Origin: Anisakis pegreffii
Taxonomy: Eukaryota > Nematoda > Chromadorea > Rhabditida > Anisakidae
Direction: 5' to 3'
DNA: 64,000 nucleotides
Assembly (NCBI GenBank): GCA_035041965.1
Contig: JAPYMA010000634.1
Location: 102,619-166,618 of the forward strand
The position numbers were made by a program, and so were the translations under genes. The notes beneath the pieces were generated by a model. The model was given only the letters and a program-made list of their open reading frames with translations. It was not told the DNA's origin and did no database searches. Positions within the stretch are counted from its first letter, which is position 1. The number at the start of each line of letters is the position of its first letter. This document shows, piece by piece, positions 24,000 to 36,009 of this stretch.

Positions 24000-26600
24000 T
24001 TCTTATTCTTATTAACAGTCTTTCAGAGTGCCTTCTTCCAGACTCAGTATGCTTCTTTTTTATTTATTTTTGCAAACAGCGTTAAGATCTTCACATTCTC
24101 CAACAACTTATAAATCACACTTGATTCTGTAAACCAGTGATCATTGTGTTGGTTTTTACCGCTAGCTCCAGTACAAACGAAATTGATTGGAATTGGTAAA
24201 AATAATCCTAATAATCCCCCAATAACCAGAACCTTCTTCATTCGTTCAGAACGTCATGATTAGCGCAAGTTTAAAATGTCATCATCACGTTTCCAGTATA
24301 GTTTAAAAAGCTAACGCCAGAGTATCACGAACGTTCAGCTTCATTACCTTATCTCTACTAGGCAAAGTACCTAACCTAATTCGTTCATTCTAGAATATAC
24401 CCTTTTCCATATCCGCGTAAAAGTTATGCTAACAATTTAACAGGAGCTAGAGATATCGAAAGAAGAAGTTACTTTACCCAGCTAATTTTATTCATGCTCA
24501 TTTTATTGATTCAGATATCACATGACTGAACCACTTGATATCGTCTCACTGTATGACAATATACATACAATTTGATTTTTCCTTTTCTTTTTTCAACCTT
24601 CTCCTCTTTCAAGCAACAGTTGGGTCAGTATATTCGCCATATTGTAACCGTTCAAAAAGATTTTATGACGCATGGTATTATGCGAATAAATAATATTCAT
24701 ATCCTTTCCTGGCGAGAAGAAAAGTGAAGAAAACATCACTGCACTGTCATGTAACTTATTTGAAGCCAAATAGCTTGGTGAGCCACAGACGGAACACTAT
24801 TAGTGCATTTGTAACGAGCATTCGGAGTGTTACTGAACACTCCGAATGCATTTGTCAAGCCTAGAGCGCAAATATCTATTTTTAATATGATGATGTCAAG
24901 CACTCCTTTGCAGGCGAAAAGTAGCGAGTTAACGGAAGGCTGAAAAAAAAGACTTGCCAAAGCGCTAACGAAAGATATCGCTACAAATTTTCACTATTTG
25001 AAACAGTATCGAGCTATTGCGCTAGCGAAAAGTAGCTCCGTCGGTAGCGGTACAGCGAATGGGGTACTGTTACCAACCTGCATTTGTTCGTGAACTAGAC
25101 CCAAATTACCCAGCGGCTTATAATAAACAAACAGTGGAGGAGTGTCTTACCGTACATTCCAAACGGATGTCACCGTACCTAAATACCGTACTGAAGTGAA
25201 TGCATTGAGTATGAGAAAGTAATAAGCAATGAAAACAACCTATATCAGTTTGCGAGCTGTTACTTGTGATTGTGTTGCTTACATTATGATTCAAACTTCC
25301 TTGGTTGATTACAAATCAATCGCTATACGTATTAACTGTGATCTATCATTCACCATTAATCGATAGCACTGGATGGACACAATCCGCACAAATTTTGTGA
25401 TGTCTTCTTGAGCAGCTTTATTTCATGATGTTCAAATTTCCTCTTTGTTTTATTGATCGAACTTTATTTCGGTACCGTAATCAACGCTAGTTCGTGCTTT
25501 CTGACTGCGCGAAGTAAATCAACCGATGAAAACTTCCTTCACGCATTCGTCACGAAGTACAAGGATTGTAATTGTTCTTCTTTCTAAAAATGGTCGCAAT
25601 ATTTTTGAAGGAGTAACTATTGTGAAGTGGTGCTGTGTGATGCGTAACGTATTTCTGAACGGAAAGCCAGATGTGTTTTGCAATTATCAACTGATTTTTC
25701 AGTGAGCACTTCATATATTGTATAAAACCGATCGCGGCATAATGGATTAGCACTAACTATATTAGCCCTGTAATATGGCTGCGACTGCACACGAACGAAA
25801 TGCCATTTTGATTGCGTCAACCTATACTGCATCATTACATCCAGTTGTATTTCACCGATATCAACAATCTGAAAACGGAAGAATTCAGTTGTGTACTCCT
25901 AGTGGCAGCATATCTCATATCCAGTTTCCGAAGTGATATAACTAAAAATGATGAAATTTATATGTGTATATAAATAAATGTGTTCGTAGTTTATCGTTAT
26001 TTCGTTGTTTTTACACATGATTTTACACATGTATCACGACGTAGCTATGAGACATGTCATAACACATGCAGTGCATCGCAACAATACACATACACACAAG
26101 CGAACCGAATCAGTGTTTTACACGTTCGTACGTCTCTAGTAAGTGCTCGTTCCAATCGATAATCAGATAGCTACTTTCTATTTTCATTGGAAGCCTGAGG
26201 CCGTCGTGTAAGTGCATTTTCTGTTTCTGCTGAAAGCGAACGAACGTATGAGGCGGCGATCAATTGCGGTGATGAGAGACGGAGGGAGGATTGCGATATA
26301 ATTTTTGAAAGTCGTTAATTAAGCAAACGAATGCTCGTTGCACGAAGGGCATCTTGCGAAGCGTAGAGCTGTTATTGATTTTTAGATAGATGTGCTATTT
26401 GTTTGTATGTTGTGCTATAATATTTTTCTATAAAATATTTTGTCACTGTCACCGTTGAACTAGTTTGCTTCATATGTTATTGCGTCTAATGATGACGATG
26501 AGGTTTCACTTCTGTGATACTGCTCTGTGATACTGTTTGTTTTTTGAATTTTTGCTAATAAGTGGTTGTAATGACGTGAAATGATTTGGTTAATAGAAAG
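24000..26600. other. Intergenic region upstream of rab-10
   Basis: No gene supported. An inverted pair AACACTCCGAATGC-type motif occurs near 24818-24851 (CATTCGGAGTGTT then AACACTCCGAATG), a short palindrome. Block 24955-25070 resembles the GGGCAATAGC repeat family (CGAGCTATTGCGCTAGCGAAAAGTAGC). The rest is AT-rich sequence and presumably includes the rab-10 promoter. Confidence 0.4.
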
Positions 26601-26623
26601 ATAAATAATGAGGTAGTGAATGG

Positions 26624-26639
26624 TTTGTTTCAGATTTTA
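26624..26639 (+). promoter_or_regulatory. rab-10: Putative trans-splice acceptor and 6-nt 5' leader of rab-10
   Basis: TTTGTTTCAG ends at 26633, and only six nucleotides (ATTTTA) separate it from the rab-10 ATG at 26640. TTTCAG matches the nematode 3' splice consensus. With no upstream coding exon required, spliced-leader addition here is the simplest reading; an ordinary 5' UTR intron is the alternative. Confidence 0.65.
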
Positions 26640-28580
26640 ATGGCTAAGAAGCAGTACGACCTCTTATTTAAGCTGTTGCTGATAGGTGACAGTGGTGTGG
26701 GTAAGACGTGTATCTTGTACAGGTTCAGTGATGATGCCTTCAACACAACGTTCATTTCTACAATAGGTTGGTTGTTATTCATTCGTTGTTTAGCTGTTTC
26801 CCTCAAATTATAATTGTCTTGAATCACTTCTTGTCCATAGACTATAGCGGCAGTCTGCGGTAAAGCACCAACTTAAGTGCTTTATTTCATTATATTTCAA
26901 TACTGCGTTCGTTTCGAAGAGTGTGTGGATATGAAAGCTGAAAAACGTTATTTTTCACGTTTGTTGAAGAGGACAATCACTAAGAATTTTGGAATTATGC
27001 CTCTTTTTATTTCCACCTCGTTTTGTAACCGTTTGTTGTTCTGTTGGGGCTTTATCATAGCAGTTATCATTTTACATTTCATTCATTTGATTCGTTTATT
27101 TTGCCGCTTTGATTCGCGATAATTCCGATTCAGATTGATGAAAATGAAAATTATAATGTCGTGATGAAAATTATAATGTCATTTGCGAACGCTCCATTAG
27201 AATTGAATATTCAAACTGAAAATGAAATTGTTTAAATTCTTTCAGGAATCGACTTCAAAATTAAGACAATCGAGCTGAAGGGAAAGAAAATAAAATTGCA
27301 GATATGGTGAGTTGCTATTTTGCGGCTTTACCACATTTAGTATTTTTAATTGATCTCGTATTATATGTCATTTTGAAGTTTTGCAATGTTTTAAAAGCGT
27401 TCATATAAATGTTCCTACCATCATGTAATGCCTTCAAAGTGGGGAAAGTTTTTTTTTTGTTGCTTTTACTTATACGTCGATTGTTCGGTCAGTCGAAGTG
27501 TTGACTTTTTTGTCGAATAGATGGTTGTTGTCGTTTAGGGATACAGCAGGTCAAGAACGTTTCCATACGATCACAACTTCTTACTATCGGGGTGCGATGG
27601 GTATAATGTTAGTTTATGATATTACCAATGCAAAAAGTTTCGACAATATAGCGAAATGGCTGAGGAATATTGACGAGGTTGGTGATTGTTGTTAAGCTGC
27701 TAGTAAACTACTAATGGTTGACTCATTCGTTCAGCGTTATGTGGTGATATTGATTATGGCCTTCTTATATTTATCGTTTAGTTTCCTGTTTTTTTTTTCA
27801 TCTCGAAGAACGATAGAATGAATATAAAAAATGATGATTCGGATTCGCTTACTCAACATATACAATATGGAAAGATGATAATATATTTTTTAATCTTTTA
27901 GCATGCATCTGAAGATGTGGAGAAGATGTTGTTGGGTAATAAATGTGACATGGCCGATCGAAGAGTTGTATCGCGTGAACGTGGTGAAAAGATCGCAAAT
28001 GACCATGGAATCAGATTTCTAGAAACATCAGCCAAGGCAAACATACAGATCGATAAGGCTTTCTATGATCTCGCTGAGGCTATTCTTGATAAGGTATGCA
28101 AACTTGTATTCTTCATTGGCTCATTTCCTTTCCTCTTTTCAATATTCCTGTTCATGATAGTCAACGGAAGCTTCTAATACAATTGTTCCAAAGCAAGTCA
28201 AATCTGTTTCGTTGACCTTTGTTGTAGTCTCCATGTATGTAGTCAATTTCCACTGTAACAGCGTTGTTAGTATTCTCAAAATTCATTCGTAGCATATGCC
28301 CTGATGGGATTCTGATATATTTGCGCAGCTTTTTTGTTGTTGCTTTTACCTAGGTGCGGTTTTGTTTTTCTTTTCAGTGTAGTAATTGCGAACAGGTGAT
28401 AAATTGGGTGGTACTTTCGGCTGGGTGTCCTCACTGGTTTTCTTGTTATCATTTTGTTTGCACTGAAATTTTATTTAAAACAAATGTGTTTAGATGCCAA
28501 ACAAAGAAGATGGTGCTAAGCAACCCACTATTCGACCAGTTGATTCTGGTGCTTCGAATGGCAGGTCTGGATGTTGTTAA
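26640..28580 (+). CDS. rab-10: Rab10-like small GTPase, complete
   Basis: Five exons: 26640-26766, 27246-27306, 27539-27677, 27902-28093, 28494-28580, all with GT/AG borders and consistent phase; 606 nt, 201 aa plus stop. Rab10 drives exocytic and recycling membrane transport (TGN, endosomes, basolateral recycling). All GTPase motifs are present: P-loop GDSGVGKT, switch I ending [39 protein letters not shown], and ETSAK. The C-terminus is GCC, the double-cysteine prenylation signal. The sequence is nearly identical to nematode RAB-10 through the G domain ([19 protein letters not shown]), with a diverged tail ([15 protein letters not shown]). Length equals the family norm. Rab8 is the nearest alternative, but the [17 protein letters not shown] and [11 protein letters not shown] segments favour Rab10. 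Confidence 0.97.
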
Positions 28581-30240
28581 TGTTCGTTGGGTACATCCGA
28601 ATGTTGGTCACGTAACTCAACTACTATTTTTTATCATCACCCTCTTGTGATTGCTTATCATTATTATTACTATATTCATCATTGTTATTAATTATTATTC
28701 ATCATCATTATTTCATTCGTTAGTTTTCCTATGTTGGACGGCTGCTCTGTGAATGTCTATAATGATGTTGGAAGAGTTCAATTTCGAACCAGTTCGTCAA
28801 CAGTCTGACGCTATTCAAGGAAGGATGTTATATTCCCGAAACGTTTATAATTCAGTATGTACCTCATTCTTTGGCCACATAAAATTCTCTACTGCCGTAG
28901 TGGTAGACATTTGGAAGAATTATTAATTGACTGAATATTTTCTTCGAATTTTTTATTCACTGGAGCAAACATGGTTATAATACCCGAACACAAACACGTA
29001 AACACATTAGTGCTTGATTGTTTAAACGATGTTGGTTATATGTTCAGCACATAGTTGTGAATATGTCCTGAGTACGCATTTGTTGATGCTAATGAGATTA
29101 GTGCTTGTAAAATGCTGACCATTTTTCAATATCAAGATTGGAAAATGATCATAAACGGAAGATGAAGCAATGATGATGGCACAAGAGTGGTGCTGTTAAA
29201 AAATTTTTGTCCACTGCTCTCTGAAAAAAAATCTGAAGTGACACTGAGGTGTGATTATTCATCCATTAATTCCCCCATTGGGTGGTAAACAGCAGATATT
29301 ACTGAATATGAATGAACTGGGAATGATTGATATGTAATTCGAGATGAATATATTGCCAGAATTTTGCAAAATTCCGGGTTTTATTAGTTCCCGAAATCCC
29401 GGGATTGATATCCATAGCTCGGAATCCTGGGGTCCCGTGCAAACACTAAATGAGACGTAATTTCGAGTCATTTTGCGAATAATTTGGATTGTGTATGTAT
29501 TCTGTATTGCTTATTTGCTTATTGTTCGTTGTAAGTACGTGATTTTGGTATTCGTTCGTAATTACTTCTTTTAGCGATTGGTTTTGTGGATAGGAAATGA
29601 GAGAGCAAATTTTCTCATTGAATTTCTTATGAGAGGAGAGATTGAACGCACCGAAAATGTATAGAATGGTGGGTGGATGGATGGATGGAATAGTGATGGC
29701 TTTGATTGTTGTTGGCGAATCTCATTATCATTGAATGGCAAATGCGCTTTACATCCTTCGTACTATTTTTTAGATGTTAGTTCTATCGTTATTATTTTAC
29801 TTTTTAAATCTCTCTGTCCATCTCCTTAAATGTCATGTTATATTTGCGAATCAGATTCTAGGTTATCGAAAATTTGAGTTTTTCGAGTTTTTATCTTTAA
29901 GTTTGAATTATCGAAAAAAAAATTGAGTTTGAGTCTTCGAATCTTCTCGTCATGCAGTGCAGACCGTACAAATTTCATTCGTCGTTCATTGTTTATGCAA
30001 TTGATATTCTAACAGTCAGCCAAATTATCATCAAATCAATCAGCAAGTTATGCTATTTTGATTTAATTCACGGATTGTTCTTAGGCTGATTTAATTCAAT
30101 CATTATAGTGAGAGTAGATTAACCATTAAAAAATCCCGGTGATCTTTATTATACGATCGATCTATTTAGTTGTTAACTGTTGTTCTTCAATCTGTTTTTG
30201 TGTTAAATCACAGAATTTGCATTCACTCGTATTTTGCTTG
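28581..30240. other. 3' flank of rab-10 and intergenic sequence
   Basis: No gene supported. It should contain the rab-10 3' UTR. It includes an ATT-rich simple stretch (28655-28700) and the minus copy of the GGGATCCCG repeat (29361-29450). Confidence 0.45.
29361..29450 (-). repeat. Dispersed GGGATCCCG/CCCGGGATT repeat, minus copy
   Basis: Reverse complement reads GTTTGCACGGGACCCCAGG and ends with AATCCCGGGATTTCGGGAAC further along, matching the plus copy at 20909-20995 in order and spacing with substitutions. Confidence 0.6.
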
Positions 30241-30253
30241 AAATATAATCAGC

Positions 30254-30373
30254 AATGAGCAATACATTGATTGACCGGGTTCAGTTAGCTACAGGCGGCA
30301 CTAGTGATGCTGCTGCTAAACTATCATATAATCATGCGAAGTGTATTCCGGTGGGAATTCCGTTCTTCAAGTA
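30254..30373 (+). CDS. Candidate short coding exon, 39 codons (function unknown)
   Basis: An ATG three bases after an acceptor-like AATCAG opens a 39-codon frame starting MSNTLIDRVQLATGG and ending IPVGIPFFK. The last codons overlap a donor-like AAGTAACT, so it could be a first exon rather than a mini-gene. Composition looks coding (few low-complexity residues). I could not find a convincing next exon on the plus strand before 31448, where the opposite-strand four-TM gene begins. No family recognised. Confidence 0.3.
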
Positions 30374-31447
30374 ACTCATTTTTATCAAATTTCTGCGTTC
30401 AACGCGTAGCTCTTCTATTCTAGCGTATTCTATTTTACCGTTCAATTCTGCTATTGTTTTCACGATATATCTTAAACTTTGTTTGTCCATTTATTGTTTG
30501 CTATTGGAAATTAGCTGTCATTACCGTTATGCAGTCGCTGCGCTTGTCAATAATTCATTTGTTGCGTTCATTCGTGAATGTTATCATGATCGCTTAATCA
30601 ATTCCCGTGCTCAAAGGGTACTACTGCACTTCATTTTATCATTTTCCTTCTGTACATCCAAGCATTTCCAATCTTCAACCACCTTGTTGTATGTTTATCG
30701 AAAATCACTGAAAGACGCTGACATAAAATGGTGAATATCCCCAATTTTTGCTTACTAACAATAAGCAGACGACGAATAATTATTGCCTTCGTATTAATGG
30801 TTATTCGAGTGTTGCGAGCGTTATTGACGATACGTTCATTTGTGCGCTCATCTATTGTGTTCGGTTTATTTTGCAACGCTGTTTTTTTGAAGCTGAGATG
30901 AGTGCAGCATCCGTCAGTGTTGGTTGATTAGTCAATCTGTGGAAGAGGCATACTTTTTATTTGTGTTTCTTTTGAAATGTTGGGCGTTGTTCGATCGTTG
31001 CATTCGTTTTTATGTGTTTTATCGAACATTTCTGCTGCAAGCAATTCCAATCTTCCAGAATAAATAAATTATTGTATATAACTTCTGATTTTCTATTCAT
31101 CACATTTCAAAAGCAAACAAACATCGGCACTTTCGAATAAATATTTCAATGGTGAATGTTCATAACTCAGTCGTTGGATGCAAAGTTCAAAACGCGATTT
31201 GTGGTCGTTTTCAACTGGCCAATCACCTCGTTCATTCGATGATTTTATTAACAACCATTACTCAGTTGGTTGTTCTCATCAATGTCATACCACAGAGAAC
31301 GATGCACTGCAGTGTTCGATTAACTAAACATGCAAAACTGATTGTTTGTGAGAAATGTTATCTGATAGATGAAAGCAGCACTAACTACGGCTATTTGAAG
31401 GCTGCGATGTTATGGCATCATGATTTTGTTGTAGTTGTGTATTGCTA

Positions 31448-34047
31448 TTAGGAATGAATTAGACTGCTGCAATTTTCTTTTTGTAGTTGTCTTTTAGTAG
31501 ATCGTGCTGAGATGATAGCGTTGAGATAGTACAACGTTACACTTGCAATATTCACATTTGCCGCACACACGAGGATATTGCCGAAGAATGCATTGCCGAC
31601 CAAGAATAGCAATTGCCAGATATCCGGATTGTTCAAATAGATCCATTGAGGTGAACCTGAACGATTTAACTCGAATTGTTATTATTGCGATGACTAATGT
31701 TATTATTGCAATTTCAAAAATTGTCCCATCAAACTTGATCGATCAGCAATGATCAATAGTGATTGATGTTGGTTCTTGGATGAATGCACTTGAATTGTGT
31801 TCATTCGCGTAAATTTATTCGTTTCCGTATGTTCAGCTGTATAAATGCATTGTCGAATGTTAATGCACAATATGATTTGAAATGCTTGAATTCAGAACGA
31901 AACACATTTTTGCATAATGATCATTGCTAAATGGATTCAGCTAGCCTCCTCATAAATAATAGTTATTATTGAAAATATATGGCATGAAAAAAGTTCTGTA
32001 GTGCTTCAAGCCAAAAGCGAAGTGAGCACATCTGAAGAACTGTATGAATCATTAGCACATCTGAAGAACTTGTATGAATCATTAGCGTGGATGATGTTGC
32101 ATAGAGATGAAACTTGAGACTTTGAATTCTGAGATGTGCTTATAAATGATTTATTTTTATAGGAACAGCAACAAAAACGAACTTATCGTAGAGACGTAGA
32201 AGTAATTCGCAAAGATATCTGTTACCAGGGAATTTGTTGGATCCACTATGAGATACAGCAAAACGGCACCAACTAACACATAAGCCAAGAAGATCAGAAG
32301 AACAGCAATTGCGGGTTGTAGCACACGTCGTACAGTCCTTGATTCTTCTTCGTAAAGTTCCAATTTATTCCCACCGAAAGAAATCTCAATTAAAACAATT
32401 AATCAGCCAACAACAAATGGATAAAAGGTTTTCATTGTTGTAAAACAATTACAAAAATGCTTTTCCGACTTCCACTCGTGTTAGAAAATCCCTAAGCGCG
32501 TTATTCAATCCCATACCCGATTACGATTGCAGGCGTGATCAGAAGTGCGTTTTCTCTGCAAATGCATCAGGAAGTATTCTTCGCTGATTTTATTCGTTAA
32601 TTGTTGATTATCGTTGATATTTGTGTTGTTACAGGCTGTAAACATGCATTTGGAAATAATTATAATCTTTTTCATACCACTTCAATGGGGAAATTTTTTA
32701 TATCGGAAAATGTCGATGGTAAATTTTAGAATATCTCATCAAATTTATTCATTGGGTTTGGTTTGTTGTCTCTCCGAACAAATGAACAAATAAGTAAGAG
32801 GAGATTGATTCACCGAAGAGTGCATCTAAGTGCTGCTCAAATTGATGCATAAGTAATGCAACGATGAGGAAGATGATAATACTAGCAGTTGAGGAATAGA
32901 TCAAATAAACAATCATATTGCTATCATCCACACGATCATCACCTCAAAATGAAAAAGAAAACGTTTTTGTTGGCGAAACCTGAATGAATTTGTTTACTCT
33001 ACGTGAAGTAGATCGTCACTTCACCGAATTCATATTCGATTCTCAGTGATCGCTTCAATTCAGCGATCCATTGAAAAAATATTCTTTGAAACATTTCAAT
33101 TTCTTATGTTAACAGAACTGACTTCAAACAACAGTACTACGCAAAATAACACCTGAATAACGACTTGATATATACTATAACTTAGTCAAACCAACCGGTT
33201 GTAGTGATTATTGCAAATGCCATAAATAACGACGACGTATATTGGAAATATGCGAAGTTGGATGACGAGAATGATTCCAGTTTGAACATGCACAGTGCGT
33301 GCAAATCATTCATCACAGTTTTTACGTCTTCCGACTAAACGTTATGCAATTTTTTACGTCTTGAATAAGCCATCGATCATTCAGTGAACTCATTCATGTG
33401 TGCTTGGAAAATTTTCACACCAACTGTTTAGCATATTTAGAAGAATACAAGAAGAATTCATGTCTTTTCAGAATGAACGGTTTTCTTGCCATCGCAACTC
33501 TCGAATAACTGAGTGGCCAGTACTTGAAGAGGCCACCCGCGCTTGTCTCATAAAATAAGTTGAAGCGTTTTCTTCGAAATCATTACACTGAACATTTGTC
33601 GTTCTCATATCATTCTAACTAAGATGTAATCCTCAAACTAGGCATATATTTGTAACTTGGTTATCTCTCAGCCTGATAGCTCAAGATATGCTCTATCAGA
33701 TGTTCTGCAATATCGTAACCTTAGCCGTCAAACATGTGAGTACACGCGTCGTGCACATGTCATTTACCGGGATATCAGTGTTCATAGTATCTAGTACATA
33801 GTACCTGATGCTTTATTGTACAACAGCTGCCTAGAGGCATTGGAACTGACATATGATGTAAACGAAGAAGAGATAAACTCACATGATTCTGCGCTTGAAC
33901 AAGATTTAATGTTTCAGCTTGTATTGCCAAATCGAGAAGTTCGTCGACTGAAGGCTGATCACCAAAAAAAACTCGAAACCGAAGTAAACCAATCGCAGCC
34001 ATACCAATGACCACCAATAAAAGTGTGCAAAACGCTAATAAACGCAT
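31448..34047 (-). CDS. Unrecognised four-transmembrane protein, complete
   Basis: Five exons: 34047-33883, 33587-33524, 32942-32788, 32384-32183, 31656-31448; phases 0, 1, 0, 1 all fit, giving 264 aa plus stop. Four hydrophobic segments are visible: residues ~2-22 (LLAFCTLLLVVIGMAAIGLL), ~86-108 (IVYLIYSSTASIIIFLIVAL), ~146-170 (AIAVLLIFLAYVLVGAVLLY) and ~208-233 (LLFLVGNAFFGNILVCAANV). Between the first two lies an acidic soluble stretch (PSVDELLDLAIQAETLNLVQ) with an N-glycosylation-type NAS motif; the tail is basic (SARSTKRQLQKE). It lacks the K-channel pore signature and the tetraspanin CCG motif, so those families are not supported. An acceptor-like AAGTAACAG lies 14 nt before the ATG. 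The product is probably an integral membrane protein; function unknown. Confidence 0.65.
32027..32085. repeat. 29/30-bp tandem duplication
   Basis: CACATCTGAAGAACTGTATG and the following bases are repeated immediately with a one-base insertion (32027-32055, 32056-32085). It lies in the last intron of the minus-strand four-TM gene. Confidence 0.85.
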
Positions 34048-34851
34048 CTTCTGGTCGTCGTCTGTTACTTTATAAGTGATTAAAATGTGAACATGAAACT
34101 GTGGCAAACCTCAACTATCTTACACGATCAGAGAAGAAATCTGATGACGAGCGGGTCGCAAATTTACTTAGAAGTAGTATGAAGGATGGATTTATAAGCT
34201 TAAAAATACGTATTCAACAAAATGGCTCAATGGTTGCTTAGTATCTAAAAGCACACATTATAATGCACTTAAATCGGTTCTCATGGATCTCTTTCATTAT
34301 TTTTAAATGGAAAACCTTCTTGTGTCATTGCTTATCAATTCTTAAGTGATAGGGATTTTGTTGGGGTGTAGGGATTTTGAATGGAGTCATGCCACATTCA
34401 AGATGCGCTGTCAAATGCTATCAGTGTGCTACTTATATGTAATAGAACAAGACTATCCTTTGATTTTTAGGAACAGTGTAACGAATGCAAATACCATCTA
34501 TACTTTTCCAGTAAAGAAGGCTGCAGAAAGGTAATTCTCTCAGCAAACAGCTCATAAAATCATTTTTTTCAGTGAGGAGAATACTACTTTACTGACGAAT
34601 GCATTTTTTTTCTAATATCGGAAATAGTTGATCATTGAAATCCTTTCTCTCTAAGGGATCATCCACGTTCATCCGGATCGCTCTGGTAAACTCATGCGTT
34701 CAACTTTAATTTCTTTTCGTAAGATGGAATTCGTTAGCACTATAAGAGGAGAAAGAAAGTTATTAATAAACGGACTTGCGATGTGGTCAATGGAAGAGTT
34801 GAAGATTTCGAGTACTGGAGATGAGAAAAGAGAAGAGAATGTAATGGCTTT

Positions 34852-35930
34852 TTGAGAGCTGTCAACAACGAGATAAAAGGGGATGTTTCGGCGCGTAACC
34901 ACCCGTCGTACATCGCTAGAAGGAACGCTCTTAAAGCGGTAAGCAGTAAGAAATTACGGGCATTGTCCTCAGATGAGTGCACATCATTCCTCCTACAAAA
35001 TTTTACAGAGCATTATCCACTGGATGCTGCAGACGCATTACCGAATAAGCATGCTTTATCCAAGATGATCCGATTTCAAAGGGCACCCCCGGAAGGTCAT
35101 ATTTTCGCACAAGAATTACGTTTTACTGCGCGAGGGGAACCATTTGTGCTGGACGAAGACAACGACTTGCAATTGACAATCTTCTCAACTGCCAGAAATT
35201 TGGATATTCTGGCAGAAAAAACACTGGTTTTGCGATGGTACTTTCGACTCAGCATCAGAGGGCTACCAATGTGTACGGTTTACGCATTAATTGATCATTC
35301 CAAAACACAGCCGTTATTATTCTGCGTAGCCAAATAAAAACGACTGAATGTACAATGCCATATGGATGCACCTGAACTGTAAACGCAACATGAATCCTAC
35401 CTCTGTCATAGTGCATTTCGAGAGGGCGATCTTGAATGCAATAAAAGCAAATTCTATCCAAGGTTTGGAGCTCAGCATCTAGTACGCTGATCATCTCGAT
35501 AATGGAATGGTAGTGAAATGTCTCCAAGCAATCGTGTTCGTGCTGTTGTCCGATGTTAATACCGTTTTCGAACAATTCGTGGCATCATTAGACGATGATT
35601 GAATGATGTGCTCAAGGCTTCCTGACGTATTTTAAATCTACATGGATCAGAGGGGCAGAAAAAGCAACCGGTTTTTAGTCAGTAAATGTGGGATGTGCAT
35701 AAAAAAATATCACAGGACCTTCCGCGTACCATAAACTCGGTCGAAGGACTGCATTGAACATTTGATCAGCACATGACGATCATGCATCCCACATTACGTC
35801 GTCTAGCAAGCTTGTAACGAAATATTGCGCTGGATTCTCATTTGTACCTAAGAAAAAGTATGAACAGATCAATCAGCGGTTTTACAGAATCGTAGAGCAG
35901 TGGAAGTCAATGCTTGCCTACTTTAATGTA
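34852..35930 (+). pseudogene. Decayed MULE (Mutator-like) transposase
   Basis: The first ~160 codons (to 35337) read with few interruptions and show the N-terminal part of a FLYWCH/MULE transposase: NNEIKGDVSARN, IARRNALKAVSSKKLRAL, SKMIRFQRAPPEGHIFAQEL and LTIFSTARNLDILAEKTLV. Then the frame shifts: the family's CDGTFD box is encoded at about 35232-35249 in a neighbouring frame, followed further on by SVIVHFERAILNAIKAN, which corresponds to the second catalytic Asp region (the Asp itself reads His here), and by FEQFVASLDDD. Several stops and frame changes show that it is inactive. MULE elements pair this protein with long terminal inverted repeats, which I did not identify. A hAT-like fragment with GGGGGTGCGAG lies just downstream (35950-35996). 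Confidence 0.75.
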
Positions 35931-35949
35931 TAAAAAATAAAATCTTATT

Positions 35950-35996
35950 TCGCACCCCCTGAAATGCCATTTCGCACTCCTTGGGGGTGCGAGCAT
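35950..35996. repeat. Short fragment related to the 51.4-kb hAT-like MITE
   Basis: GCACCCCCTGAAATGCCATT and then CACTCCTTGGGGGTGCGAG form an imperfect hairpin. The GGGGGTGCGAG block resembles the GGGTGCGAG blocks within the element at 51398-51761. Confidence 0.4.
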
Positions 35997-36009
35997 TTAC
36001 AGCTGAAAA

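Noticed and set aside
28354..28650. 98-codon plus-strand frame over the last rab-10 exon
   Set aside because: Different frame from the rab-10 C-terminal exon, which gives the expected prenylated GCC tail; the overlap is a shadow.
32157..32363. Hydrophobic exon considered as a two-pore potassium channel
   Set aside because: No selectivity-filter motif (TxGYG/GFG type) appears in any exon of the gene model.
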